Below are positions 11,182 to 22,474 of a DNA stretch of 64,000 nt, piece after piece (positions within the stretch are counted from its first letter, which is position 1; each line of letters begins with the position of its first letter). Position numbers and translations under genes: made by a program. The DNA lies in contig JBHGNT010000012.1 in NCBI GenBank assembly GCA_043228905.1, positions 13,764,001 to 13,828,000 of the forward strand, written 5' to 3'. The DNA is from Azolla caroliniana (taxonomy: Eukaryota; Polypodiophyta). Below the pieces are notes generated by a model. It was not told the origin of the DNA. It made no database searches and worked only from the letters and a program-made list of their open reading frames with translations.

Positions 11182-13809
11182 ATGTGTTGGGCGAAAGAAT
11201 TCATCATCTATGTAGAGATGATGATGATGATGATGGAAAACAGTAATCAGCAGATTAATGGTAACACATTTGTGGAGTTGCTCAAGGCTTGTGCCAAGAA
11301 GAAGGATATCTGTAGAGGGACTCAAATACATGCTAACATTCTCAAGAGAGGTTTGCTTGAGAAGAGCCCTTACCTAGCCACCACTTTGATCAGTATGTAT
11401 GCCAAGTGTGGTGAGCTCGGAAAAGCTCGGCAAGTGCTTGATGACCTTCATGTTAGAGATGTGGTGTGTTGGAATGCTCTCATTTCAGAGTATGCCCGAC
11501 AACAGCAAGGTCATGAAGCACTAAGTTGTTTCGAAAAGATGCAACAAGATGGTATCTCTCCTGATGGGGTCACCTTCACTTGCATCCTTAAAGCTTGTGG
11601 AAGTATAAGAGCTATTGACAAGGGCAAACAAATTCATGATGAGATTGTTTGTCGAGGATTGTTGGAGAAACATGCCATCCTCGGGAATGCTTTGGTGGAT
11701 ATGTATGCTAAATGTGGCATGCTTGCGAAAGCATGTCAAGTACTGAAAGGGCTTCCGGAGAGAAGTGTTGTCACTTGGTCTTCAGTGATTGCAGGGTATG
11801 CCCAAGAGGGACAAGGCCACGAAGCTCTCAGTTGTTTTGAAGAGATGCAAAAGGATGGCATCTCACCTGATGGGGTTACCTTCATTTCTATTTTGAAGGT
11901 ATGTGGTTGCATAGGAGCTATTGATAGGGGTACACAAATTCATTGTGAGATTGTTAAGAAAGGCTTGTTAGATAAGAACGATGTACTTGGCAATGCTTTA
12001 GTGGGTATGTATGCCAAATGTGGTTTGCTTGGGAGGGCACGAGAAATGCTTGAAGTTCTTTCAGTTCGAGATGTGATCTCTTGGTCGACACTAATTGCAG
12101 GATATGTCCAAGATGGACGAAACCATGAAGCACTCATTTGTTATGAGCATATGCAAAATGAGGGTGTTCATTCGAATGAGGTCACTTTCATTTGCATTCT
12201 TAATGCTTGTGGAAATGTTGGAGACATTGAAAAGGGCAAAACTATTCATGATGAGATTATAAATAGAGGGTTTATGGAAAAAAATGTCCAGGTTGGGAAT
12301 GCATTGGTCAGTATGTATGCCAAGTGTGGTCTACCAGCAAAAGCACAAAAAGTTTTTGATCAGCTTTCCGCAAGAGATGTTGTCTCTTGGTCTTCATTGA
12401 TTGCAGGGTATGCCCAAGAAGAGCAAGGTTTTCAAGCACTTGATTGCTTTGTGCAAATGCAACAAGAGGGCATTCCACCTAATGAGGTCACATTTATTTC
12501 GGTTCTGAAGACCTGTGGCAGCATTAATGCAATAGACAAGGGCAAACAAATTCATGAGGAGATTCTTGCTAAGGGCTTGCTCAAGCACAATAATATTGTG
12601 CTTGGCAATGCTTTGGTGGAGATGTATACCAATTGTCGAGAGCTTGCAAAAGCACGAGAAGTGGTCAAAGAACTTCTGGTTCGAAATATAGTCTCTTGGA
12701 ATCTACTGATTGCCGGGTATGCTCAAGAAGGCCAAGCTCATGAAGCGCTAAACTGTTTTGAATGTATGAAAAGAGAGGGCGTCTTTCCAAATGAGATTAC
12801 CTTCACTTGCATACTCAAGGCCTGTAGTTGCGTAGGAGCTATTGACAATGGCAAAGTCATTCACAATGAGCTTGTCTGTAGGGACTTGCTAAAGGAAAAC
12901 ATTGTGTTGGGTAATTCGTTGGTGGATATGTACGCCAAATGTTGTTTATTTGAAGAAGCAGGCCACGTTGTTGAAGAGCATTTTCTTCACAATGTGGTAT
13001 CGTGGTCAGCACTAATTGCAGGATATGCTCAAGATGGTCAAAGCCATGAAGCACTTAACTGTTTTGCACGTATGCAAAGGGAAGGAATCTCTCCGAACGA
13101 GATCACCTTTGCAAGCATCTTGAAGGCATGTGGGAGCATAGGAGCTATTGACAAGGGCAAACAAATTCACCATGACATTGCCAATGGGGGATTGTTGGAG
13201 AGAAATATTGTTGTGGGCACTGCTCTGGTAGACATGTATGCTAAATGTGGCATGCTTTTGAAAGCACAAGAGGTGCTTGAAGAGCTTTCTATTCGGAACA
13301 TTGTCTCTTGGAATGCATTGCTTGGAGGATATGCTCAAGAAGGGAATTGCCACGAAGCCCTGAATGTTTTCGAACGAATGCAAAAGGAGGGTCTCTTTCC
13401 AAACGAGATAACCTTCTTAGGTTTGTTGAATTCATTCGCTCACTCAGGAAAGTTGGATGAGGCCAAATTTTATTATGAGGATATGAGTACAATTTATGGA
13501 ATTGCATCACAGTTTGAGCATTATGCTTGCATGATGATCATTTGTGGATGTTTAGGCCGCTTTGAGAAGGCGATGTCGGTGATTAAGATGATGCCCTCTT
13601 CTGATGATCCGTCAGTTTGGCTCGCACTCTTAGGTACTTGTAGGAAATGGGAAAATGTGAAGCTTGGGAGATTGGCATTTGATCAAATAATACTATTGGA
13701 TAATACTCTTGGTGCCGCTTATGTTCTGATGGCTAAGATTTATAAAAATGCAGGCATGCATGAGGATGCCAAAGAGGTAGAAGACATGAATCCAGCTTGT
13801 AAGAATTAA
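11182..13809 (+). CDS. PPR2: PLS-class pentatricopeptide repeat protein, E type
   Basis: One intronless frame of 875 codons. After an N-terminal L-S pair (LKACAKKKD, LATTLISMYAKCG) come seven P-L-S triplets. Their P motifs start DVVCWNALI, SVVTWSSVI, DVISWSTLI, DVVSWSSLI, NIVSWNLLI, NVVSWSALI and NIVSWNALL. An E region with VWLALLGTCRKWENVKLG and AAYVLMAKIYKNAGM follows. The protein stops at EDMNPACKN, before any PG box, E+ or DYW domain. Role by family: sequence-specific binding of plastid or mitochondrial RNA. The first ATG is at 11182, but a run of six ATG codons at 11218-11235 precedes MENSNQQ; the last of these gives an N-terminus closer in length to its paralogues. Same strand as PPR3. 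Confidence 0.93.
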   Translation: MCWAKEFIIYVEMMMMMMENSNQQINGNTFVELLKACAKKKDICRGTQIHANILKRGLLEKSPYLATTLISMYAKCGELGKARQVLDDLHVRDVVCWNALISEYARQQQGHEALSCFEKMQQDGISPDGVTFTCILKACGSIRAIDKGKQIHDEIVCRGLLEKHAILGNALVDMYAKCGMLAKACQVLKGLPERSVVTWSSVIAGYAQEGQGHEALSCFEEMQKDGISPDGVTFISILKVCGCIGAIDRGTQIHCEIVKKGLLDKNDVLGNALVGMYAKCGLLGRAREMLEVLSVRDVISWSTLIAGYVQDGRNHEALICYEHMQNEGVHSNEVTFICILNACGNVGDIEKGKTIHDEIINRGFMEKNVQVGNALVSMYAKCGLPAKAQKVFDQLSARDVVSWSSLIAGYAQEEQGFQALDCFVQMQQEGIPPNEVTFISVLKTCGSINAIDKGKQIHEEILAKGLLKHNNIVLGNALVEMYTNCRELAKAREVVKELLVRNIVSWNLLIAGYAQEGQAHEALNCFECMKREGVFPNEITFTCILKACSCVGAIDNGKVIHNELVCRDLLKENIVLGNSLVDMYAKCCLFEEAGHVVEEHFLHNVVSWSALIAGYAQDGQSHEALNCFARMQREGISPNEITFASILKACGSIGAIDKGKQIHHDIANGGLLERNIVVGTALVDMYAKCGMLLKAQEVLEELSIRNIVSWNALLGGYAQEGNCHEALNVFERMQKEGLFPNEITFLGLLNSFAHSGKLDEAKFYYEDMSTIYGIASQFEHYACMMIICGCLGRFEKAMSVIKMMPSSDDPSVWLALLGTCRKWENVKLGRLAFDQIILLDNTLGAAYVLMAKIYKNAGMHEDAKEVEDMNPACKN
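11218..11235 (+). repeat. (ATG)6 microsatellite at the PPR2 start
   Basis: Six consecutive in-frame ATG triplets encode Met residues 13-18 of the longest PPR2 frame. Any of them could serve as the start codon. Confidence 0.9.
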
Positions 13810-16009
13810 GGAATCCACATTTAAGGGGTCATTCTGATGAAGTCAAAGTGGTTAGCGCAGCAACGACGAGTTGGAGTTTGAGCTTCGAGACGTTAAAATC
13901 TTGAGTTGAAGTTTGGATATGGTGTCTATCCTAAGGCTAGGACCATTCAAAGATGCAAGCATAGATATGTTCTTAATACCATAGGAATCATACAAACAAT
14001 TAAGAGCTCCCTCAAAAAAAATCTGAATGTACAACAAGGACTCAAAATAGCTGAAGTACTTGAAAGCCTTTGGATAAGTTGTCGTACAAATTGATCATGG
14101 GAGAGAAAACCAAGCCAATAAAAATATCAAGGGTAATCTCTGACATACCCTTTAGTTGTTTTCTTCTTCCCCGATGCCCTCCTTGGTTAACCCTCAAAAG
14201 ATAGAGAAGAGATGAATCACCATAGAATTGTGCAAATAGAGTATATAATTGCTCAGGATGGCATTGCTAAGAGCATTTGGGAAGTGATGAAAACGTAGGG
14301 GTTTTGTGGGAGTGATTCCCTAAAAACCAATGACAGCAAGTGAAATCATAAGACATCTTTTCTCAAAAGCTAACAAAAACCTCCTGTTCACAACCCTCGA
14401 ATATCACGTATGGAAGGATGCATGCGAGAAGGACTTGCATGGAAGGATGACTCCCTCTCACTGACTCGACTGAGACTATGTTGTAGTGTTGAAATTATTG
14501 CTTTGAGGTCATGCACTCATTGATCCACTAGCTGTGGCCAATGTATTCCATTTCACATATAACCTTGAAAGATGCTGAAAAGATGGATGTTGACAAATAC
14601 ATGGATCATGATCCACTAGATGTGGCCAATGTATTCCATTTTACATATTACTTTGAAAGATGCTGAAAAGATGGATGATTGTGAGTAATTTTGCACTCAT
14701 CGTGGTCTTGCACAACAAAAATGTCAAAAGGTCTGGATTCTTTTCGCTGACAATTATCCAATATTCTGAGTGATTGAGAGCATTGAGTACTTGATATCCA
14801 ATTATAAATGGAATGGATGTGTAATTTTGACAACTCGTGGAGAGGATGCAACCATGACTAAAACTCTATTCATCAGTCATATGAATGGAAAGAGTGGCTG
14901 ACTTTGTGCATCAAATTAAAGAACTAATATCCTTGTAGATTCTTGTGGATCGCCTGAAAAACAAGTTCTAAGATCCAAAAACTCAAAAGACAAGCTGTTA
15001 TGCATGGGATTAGTGCTTCACATGTCCAAGAAATGAGATGTACTCTTGTCAAAGGATCTATCTCTCCATCACCCTAGACATCCTTAAGAAACAATACATG
15101 TCTAAATAAATGGGAGGAGAAATGATCCTTTCTTAAATACATCCATCTTCTTCTCCTCCAAAAGAGATTACCAACTCCTACAACATACAAACTTGTCGTC
15201 CCACCTTCACAACAATCCATAAATCTGCCTAGGTCTTAGTGATGTTGCATTAAAACAATCCTTTGGGGTAGCGTTAATTCATCCCTCAACCTATGAACAT
15301 ACTCTTGCCTAAAACACACAATTTGAAGCTCACACCATTGAATGAGGATTGGCACCCAAAACATAAAAATATTTAATTGTGCTTGTATGGAAGTCAAATA
15401 ATATCCTCTCTAAGTAAGTAAATGGCAATGAATTGTGTGCATCATGCTAATATGTTGTTGTAAGACGCACAATGGAATGACCCCTTCATGGAATTTCCGT
15501 CATGCAATCCCCCCTTTGTGTGATTCTTTAGTGGATTGGCCTTCCTGCAATTCCGTTGTGGATTGCTCTCGCAGAATAGCATAACATTTGTACAATGAAT
15601 GAGAGTTCATGGATTGAATGGGCGCTCTTGCAAACCCCCGAAAAGATGATGGAACAAATCCCCTTTTTGTCTCTCCCCATCCCATTTTATAGTGAGAGGA
15701 TAGAGAGACCCACGCATCGCAATAAATGCACACACCTGCCCATTATTCATCTAGACTCCAAAAAAAGATAGATTATTCTCATCTATGCACGTGTTAAGAT
15801 ATGAAATCTTGTCTTTCACCAAAGGATTAATACCCTTCAACCTTTTGGCTATTCACTTCATATTTTGATTTTGTTCATATGTATACATATTTGCACCCTT
15901 TTTGTGGCTATCATGTTCTCCTTTTTTTACCCTTGGACCTGCCACATCATGACAACAATATTGATAATATGTAGCGGGAAACATGTGTAGACCACATGCT
16001 TGAATACAC
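13810..16009. other. Intergenic, no gene; one 69-bp direct duplication
   Basis: No conserved coding sequence was noticed. A segment starting TGATCCACTAG at 14521-14589 is repeated with few changes at 14609-14677. There is no sign of the missing PPR2 DYW region downstream of its stop. Confidence 0.5.
14521..14677. repeat. 69-bp tandem duplication
   Basis: Copy 1 (14521-14589) and copy 2 (14609-14677) both run from TGATCCACTAG to GAAAAGATGGATG. They are separated by a 19-bp spacer and differ at only a few positions by eye. It is non-coding and its function is unknown. Confidence 0.85.
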
Positions 16010-16117
16010 AAAGGCTCTACCCCTACTGACTGATACAAAGGCTATATCCCTATGGACTGGTACGAAGGTTCTATCCCGACGGACTGATACAAAGGCTCTA
16101 TCCCGACGGACTGATAT
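16010..16117 (+). repeat. 27-bp minisatellite, four units
   Basis: Four adjoining 27-bp units begin AAAGGCTCTACCCC, AAAGGCTATATCCC, GAAGGTTCTATCCC and AAAGGCTCTATCCC, and each ends in a form of GGACTGATAC. The period is a multiple of three, so an open frame passes through it as a 9-residue repeat (KAL..RTDT). No protein homology exists, and I treat it as a non-coding minisatellite 0.26 kb upstream of the PPR3 start codon. Confidence 0.9.
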
Positions 16118-16352
16118 AGACATGGTTAGAATTCACGAGAAATTTCCAGAGAGGTCATCCAAAGGTTTTTGCTTTGGATAATTTTGGACATTTACTTGGG
16201 GGGGCCTAAAGCATCTACATTTCCACACAAAGGCATATAATGGTGGCAGGTTTTTCCAAGGAAGAATCAATGGAGGCAATCAATTAGCTCTGATGATTTC
16301 AAATTTCAATATTTCTACTTCTGATTAGAGAGAACAGAGTATAGAGTGAGAA

Positions 16353-16391
16353 ATGGAGCTTTCCCAGGACAGTAATGGATGGAGTGAATGA
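16353..16391 (+). promoter_or_regulatory. Upstream ORF overlapping the PPR3 start
   Basis: An ATG at 16353 opens a 12-codon frame ending in TGA at 16389-16391. It overlaps the PPR3 ATG (16375) in another frame. If the transcript starts upstream of 16353, scanning ribosomes would meet it first and PPR3 translation would be lowered. The transcription start is unknown. Confidence 0.4.
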
Positions 16392-18090
16392 GAAGAAGAG
16401 AATGGAAAATGCCCAAAGAAACCCAAACGACATGATTAACAGCCACTCTCTGATGCAGGCATCTGCATTTGTGGAGTCACTCAAGGCCTGTGCCAAGAAG
16501 AAGGATTTGTATACAGGTAAAAGATTGCATGGTGAGATTGTGAAGAAAGGTTTGCTTGAAAAGAACCCTTATATAGCTACCACTTTGATACACATGTATG
16601 CCAAATGTGGCGCTCTTTCAAAAGCTCAGCAAGTGCTCGAAGAGATACATGACAGGGATGTGGTGTGCTGGAATGCCCTCATTTCAGGATATGCCAATCA
16701 CGGGCAAGGTCAAGAAGCCCTAATCTGTTTCCACAGAATGCAAGGGGAAGGACTCTCTCCCGATGCAGTTACTTTCACTTGCATCCTCAAGTCTTGCGGC
16801 AGTATAAGGGCTATTGGCAAGGGCAAACAAATTCATGAAGAGATTGTCAGTAAACGTTTTCTGGAGAAAAATATTGTGCTTGGCAATGCTTTGATTGACA
16901 TGTATGCCAAATGTGGCATACTTGGGAAAGCACACCAAGTGCTCGAAGAGCTTCCAGTTCGGAATGTAGTCTCTTGGTCGTCACTGATAGCGGGGTATGT
17001 TCAAATTGGGCAAGCTCCTAAGGCACTCGATTGTTTCGAACGCATGCAGAGGGAGGGCATCCATCCTAACGAATTTACCTACACTTGTGTTCTGAAAGCC
17101 TGTGCTAACATAGGGTCCGTCAACAAGGGAGAAAGCATTCACCAGGAGATTGTAGATAAGGGGTTTTTAAAGCAAAGTATCATGCTTGGCAACGCTGTGG
17201 TGGATATGTATGCCAGATGTGGACTACTTCAGAAGGCACAAGAAGTGCTCCATGGGCTATGTGTACGGGACACTGTCTCTTGGTCTGCATTGATTGCCGG
17301 GTATGCCCGAGAGGGGCAAGGCCATGAAGCAATCAACACGTATGAAAGGATGCGGAGGGAAGGACTTTCTCCAGATGAGGTCACATTCACTTGCATACTG
17401 AAGGCATGTGGCAATGTTGGAGCTATTGATAGAGGCAAGGAAGTTCACGATGAGATTTTGAGTCTGGGCCTTTTGGAGAAGAATATTGTGCTTGGCAATG
17501 CCTTGGTTGATATGCATGCCAAATGTGGTGTTCTTGAAAAAGCACGCGAATTGCTCGAAGAACTTCCTTCTCGAAATGTTGTCTCTTGGTCTTCAGTTAT
17601 TGCAGGCTATGCCCAAGAGGGGCAGGGTAATGAAGCACTCAGATGTTTTTCAAGGATGCAAGGGGAAGGCCTTGCTCCAGATAACGTGACCTTTCTATGC
17701 ATTCTCAATGCATGTAGTCACTCTGGGAAATTGGATGTAGCCCAAACATATTATGAGAATATGAGCAGAAAATATGGGATCTCACCAAAAGTAGAGCACC
17801 ATACGTGCATGGTGGCTGTTTTTGGATGTGCGGGGTGCTTCGGGAAGGCAATGTCTGTGATCAAGATGATGCCATCTTCAAATAATCCATCGGTTTGGCT
17901 TGCACTTTTAGAAGCTTGTAGAAAATGGGGAAATGTGAAACTGGGGAGATTAGCTTTTGATCATGCAATACAAATAGATCATAATCTTTCGACGGCATAC
18001 ACACTTATGTGTAAGATTTATGCAGCTGCTGGTATGAAAGAAGATGCAAAGATGGTTGAAATCATCAGAGTAAGCACGAAGGGATCATGA
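16375..18090 (+). CDS. PPR3: shorter PLS-class pentatricopeptide repeat protein, E type
   Basis: A 571-codon intronless frame with the same architecture as its neighbours but only four P-L-S triplets. P motifs start DVVCWNALI, NVVSWSSLI, DTVSWSALI and NVVSWSSVI, and follow the initial L-S pair (LKACAKKKDLYTGKRLHGEI). The E region contains VWLALLEACRKWGNVKLG and TAYTLMCKIYAAAGM. The frame ends at IIRVSTKGS, where paralogues would enter E+ and DYW. The repeat loss looks like clean deletion of whole triplets, which leaves the frame open. Expected role: organellar RNA binding with a shorter footprint than PPR1, PPR2 and PPR4. It is closest in its N-terminus to PPR4 (both have a V(K/V)KKGLL(E/D)K segment). 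Confidence 0.93.
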   Translation: MDGVNEKKRMENAQRNPNDMINSHSLMQASAFVESLKACAKKKDLYTGKRLHGEIVKKGLLEKNPYIATTLIHMYAKCGALSKAQQVLEEIHDRDVVCWNALISGYANHGQGQEALICFHRMQGEGLSPDAVTFTCILKSCGSIRAIGKGKQIHEEIVSKRFLEKNIVLGNALIDMYAKCGILGKAHQVLEELPVRNVVSWSSLIAGYVQIGQAPKALDCFERMQREGIHPNEFTYTCVLKACANIGSVNKGESIHQEIVDKGFLKQSIMLGNAVVDMYARCGLLQKAQEVLHGLCVRDTVSWSALIAGYAREGQGHEAINTYERMRREGLSPDEVTFTCILKACGNVGAIDRGKEVHDEILSLGLLEKNIVLGNALVDMHAKCGVLEKARELLEELPSRNVVSWSSVIAGYAQEGQGNEALRCFSRMQGEGLAPDNVTFLCILNACSHSGKLDVAQTYYENMSRKYGISPKVEHHTCMVAVFGCAGCFGKAMSVIKMMPSSNNPSVWLALLEACRKWGNVKLGRLAFDHAIQIDHNLSTAYTLMCKIYAAAGMKEDAKMVEIIRVSTKGS

Positions 18091-20325
18091 ATCAAGTTGT
18101 GTGCCACTGTTTATTTTTCTATTCTGGGTACATGCTTAAGCTTAGCAAGTTGGAATTGTTGAGAAAGAAACTTAGATGTGCATGTTTTGGACTTCTATGA
18201 AAGAATGGACTTGTATGCAAAATGACTGTTGATTGAGCTGAAACAGGATGTTATCTTCTGGACCACCAATTATTCAGGGGATGAAATCACTCCGAAATTA
18301 AAAGTAACTTTCAGACAAATTTGAGAGGTGTTGATGATAACTAGAAAAATTTAAAGCATGAGGAGCCCCAATACAATCACCAGAAATGCATAATTATGGG
18401 TAACATATTCATGTGATTTCAAAGTAATATAGCAATTATATTTCTCATGGGGAGTGAGGCTGGACAGAAAGAAGTTTATGCAAAATTGCCATGGAATGGA
18501 ATGAAATAGTTGCCTATAAGATAACAATATTTGTTGAAGGACTAGTTTGTACCTATAGAGAGATTGACAGTAACTGGTAATATTTCAGTTTTTGTGAAGT
18601 GAACCTCACAAGTTGGAGGAATGATAAATGTACGCCCAAGAAAGTGAAATAATATGCATCCATATAAATCCATTCATGTGGAAATTAATCAACGTTGATC
18701 GGTTTCTATTTAAAAAGATTTTGAAATAAAAATCAGGTTCCCAAAAGTGTGGCATTAGGTGTACATGTATTATTGAATAATCCCATATGCATTATTCATA
18801 AGATTTACCTTCACAAGATAATTGTGCTCATTTTCAGCTCATGTAGCATAAGAGCAGATTTTCTCTTCATTGAGAAACAAAAGTAGTTGAATACCTAAGG
18901 CGAGTTCTTGTGCAAGATTGAATTCTGTTTTCCAACAATATCATTCTCTTAGAATAGGAATTGCAGAATTTTAATCACTAACTGCTACACAAGACATTGG
19001 CATTATGCATGTCTAACTTTCGATCCTTGCCAAAGCCCAAGATTATATTTAAAATGTATCTCCTGGAGACAACAAATAATCATCACCCAGAAGCACCTAG
19101 TGGACAGGCCACATCAACCCTTAATGTCTGACCCTCAATCTCTTCACATAACCAAAAGACAAGCAAAATAACCATCTCACATAGAAAATGTCTAGTTTTT
19201 ATTGTATAGGATATCTTCATTTTGTAGATTACATAAAGTGCACTTACATGACCATGAAGCACAACAATAGCACTTTGTCTTCTGTCACAATACAAATGAA
19301 CACAACAACACGACCTCCTATCATTGATGCAATCGTGAATGCCTTCTGCTTCTTGTATCACTTCGAGTGAAAGGAAATCCAACTGACATAGGAATATTAT
19401 TCAATTTTTGGCAAGAATCTGTTTTTTAGTCAAGCTTTTCCTGTTGTTTCATGTTGCAGTGCTTGCTTAACGCTTCATAGGCTCTTCCTTGGCTACATAC
19501 CATCCCCTCCTTACTCATTTTACAAAGACAACGAGTTGCTTCATATACACCAACTCAATATCACCATGAAGAAAGATAGTTTTTTTATCCATTTGCTCCA
19601 ACTATATCTCCTCCACAGTGATTTTCAGTAGCATATGGAAATTGTCATCTTTGTGACTGGGATAAGATTACATTGACATGTACACAATTTTGATGCTTCA
19701 ATTCTTTTTCCAACAAAGCCATCTTTTACACTTCAAATTTGGATTCTCGAATGTGTACTTTGGTCTATATATTGCTCTTTATGGCGAGTCCCTACTTAAC
19801 CCTATCAACAAATTTGATCAATGGGGTTATCTCTACTAAATTCATTTAATGTCAGATTCGCCATGTGCCCAAAGCTTGATTTTCATGGATTCTGTGACGA
19901 CATAGGGATCCTTTCTTGTGCTTTTGGGCTCTCCTCAAATCCTTTGTTGCAACATCCAATATTTTGTAATCCCTTTTAGTTGCTCACTCCTCTTCTTGGA
20001 TTCATAGTTTGCATTTGCCCTACAATCCATGCATTTGCATCTATGAAGTTTTACATGCTTGAACTTTATGTATAAAAGGTTCTAATCCTCAAATCTATTT
20101 GACCATTTGCAATTCTACCTTTCTGGGTATTTAATGAAGCATCTTCTCTCTACAAAAGACTACATCACTACTCCAAATCACTCTTCAGGGGGATTACATT
20201 CCACAATTGATATCCAAACTTGGCATTAGAACCATATTCGAGGTCTAGTATTGTGGTGTAAAGATATAGGAGACCAACCTTCCGTTGCATAGTTGATACA
20301 ACAATTTCTCTCTAAAAATAGGAGA
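18091..20325. other. Intergenic, no gene recognised
   Basis: AT-rich sequence without recognisable coding or repeat ends. It runs into the simple repeat at the 3' side of LINE-1. Confidence 0.45.
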
Positions 20326-20326
20326 A

Positions 20327-20363
20327 ACACACACACACACACACACACACTCTCTCTCTCTCT
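20327..20363. repeat. (AC)n(TC)n microsatellite
   Basis: About 12 AC units are followed directly by about 6 TC units. It lies at the 3' end of LINE-1 (minus strand) and might be its tail-associated simple repeat, but this is a guess. Confidence 0.85.
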
Positions 20364-20456
20364 TTGGTGAAAACACACAATTATATTAATAAATGTGTGA
20401 AAAAAACACTACTTGCAATAGGTGTGACAATGGAGTATGCTCACCCATTAACTACA

Positions 20457-21068
20457 CTACATGGGTAGTGGAACATGTTGAATTGCCAATAGGCAAGACA
20501 AACACTCCACCAAGAAAAGAATTTCCACTTGCTCCAATAAAGAAAATTGCCACATTAGTATTCCCTTCAACTTTCGTAGATATGCTTTCACTCCATGTCT
20601 ACCGTTGAATACAAAAGCGTTGCGCATATTCCAATTATGACGCAATCTCCAATATCTCAAAAATAGAAAAACGATCTCCTCTCTGATTTTGGGTCAACCT
20701 GTGTAGATTGTGCAAACACCCATTGTCTAGGTGTCAAATAACACCGTAATAAAACTTGCCAAATTTGAGAAATGTAACTCCAAGTCTGACAAGCAATCAG
20801 ACGTTGTATAAATCGATGAGTACTATCTTCCATTTGAACAATGCAAAAGAAACAATTACCCGTTGCTAATCCACGACACTTTAGAGCTAATCCCAAAGGC
20901 GATCCAAATGAAGAACTTTGCTACAAGTGGCAATTTAGAATGCCAACTACGTTGTATGATTTGCCACCACCCATGATCAGATTTGTGTAATCTCCATTCT
21001 TCTTCGGCCTTAGACGATAACCATCCAAGAGAATCAACAGAGCAATGATACAAAAGATTAGTAGTCAC
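20457..21068 (-). pseudogene. LINE-1 ORF2 C-terminal zinc-binding region
   Basis: Frames 21068-20856, 20896-20657 and 20660-20457 overlap with frameshifts between them. They give WHSKLPLVAKFFIWIAFG, CRGLATGNCFFCIVQMEDST and a later WRLRHNWNMRNAFVF. This matches the RT-associated zinc-binding domain (zf-RVT: W..LP.KVKFF.W, CxxC, H) and the W.R.RN.IVF tail of plant LINE ORF2 proteins. It is damaged by the frameshifts. Confidence 0.75.
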
Positions 21069-22474
21069 TTGTAATAATGATGTTTGACCCTTTGAACACC
21101 AATCAAGCCACGGTTGTTCTCGTGCATCAATGGAATATTATGTAGTTGTTGCCAAATAAACCCATAATTAGGCGGAATGCGTAATAATTGTCGTGCTTCA
21201 GCAAACTCCAAAATTCTTTGAGATGGAGTCTCAACTATATCCCCCATCTCTTTGACCCCCAAACGAAACAAACGATTAAATTGAGAGTGCAATCTCTTCT
21301 TTCTTGGCCAACATAAGAACCGAGAAGATACAAGCAACTTTTTTTGCAAAGAATTACAATGCTCTCTACTAGATGATGGTTTCCATACACATAACAAGAG
21401 TGATTCTTGCCATGAGGTAACCAAGTGTTGAACACATGTAGAGCCCGGAATCCTAAGTGAAATACATCCATTCAGTAATTGCCACCATGAAGCCTTAATT
21501 GTTGTCATCCCATGTGTTAAACCCTTGTTCTCAATGAAATATTGAACAATAGATATCCATGGTTGTGAGTTTGAACACATATCTTGTAATAATGAAAATC
21601 TACGAGCCATCATATGCTTAGATAAGTTCAATATTCCAGCTCCCCCCAAGTGCTTAGGGGTTGCTTGATGACTCCATGCAACCCAAGTGATTCCCATCTT
21701 ATCCCTCTTCTTCCACAACAAATATCGAAGAGGTTGCAAAATAGAATGCAAAGCCTTCTTTGTCCATGGAAACAATGACAAGTAATATAATATCATGGGT
21801 TCCATAATACATTGTACAACCTTCAATCGTACATGAAATGGCCAAGATTGTGACTTCCAATACATAAACTTATCCCTCAACTTACTAGACATCCATTCAA
21901 TCAATTGACCATTTGTAACATTCATTCCTAATGGATAGCCCAAATGTCGAAAAATAGAGCCTTTCTTCACCACGCATCCTTGCCATCCTAAACATTCCAA
22001 ATCCCTTTCAGTACATGATATGTGACTAGACTTCCTCCAATTAATATGTAATCCGGAAGCCAATACAAATTGGTTCCATACAAGCATCCCCTTCTCAAGA
22101 TTCTCTTGTGAGGCTTGTAGAAACATGAAAGAATCATAAGCCAAAGCTTGTGCTACTAGTTGCCCTCCAGACGGAAGGTGTAGACCCACAATATCACCAT
22201 TTGTTGCAAGCCTGGATAACATCACTAACAAGGGATGAGTAACAATAGCAAACAACAATGGACTAATAGGGCATCCTTGACGAACGGATCTTGTGAGGGC
22301 AATATCTGATGTAACTCCCCCATTAAGCATTACTCGAGACACCACATCTTGTCTTAATAAAAATATGAGGCGAGACATATGAGGTCCAAAGCCCATTGTA
22401 TGCATTAACCCAGAAACAAAGGACCAATTAACATGATCATAAGCTTTCTCCAAATCTAATAGCACCATAATCAA
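21065..22474 (-). pseudogene. LINE-1 reverse transcriptase (palm/thumb), catalytic box damaged
   Basis: The frame encodes VLLDLEKAYDHVNW (first catalytic Asp), SVRQGCPISPLLFAI (motif B-like), and then ALAYDSFMFLQ at residues 110-120, where related LINEs have a YADD or FADD box. Two residues including one catalytic Asp are gone, most simply a 6-bp deletion at about 22130-22138. Downstream thumb features LHINWRKSS and FRHLGYPLG are intact. The RT should be inactive even if translated. Confidence 0.85.

Noticed and set aside
14521-16117. CRISPR-like array from the direct repeats
   Set aside because: Eukaryotic context; units are adjoining minisatellite or a two-copy duplication, without unique spacers of constant length.
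16010-16181. Possible repeat protein with a KALxxRTDT 9-residue unit
   Set aside because: Only a 27-bp minisatellite; the frame has no extension or homology.
20393-20608. Plus-strand frame of 71 codons
   Set aside because: It is opposite the LINE-1 ORF2 tail and shows no independent homology.
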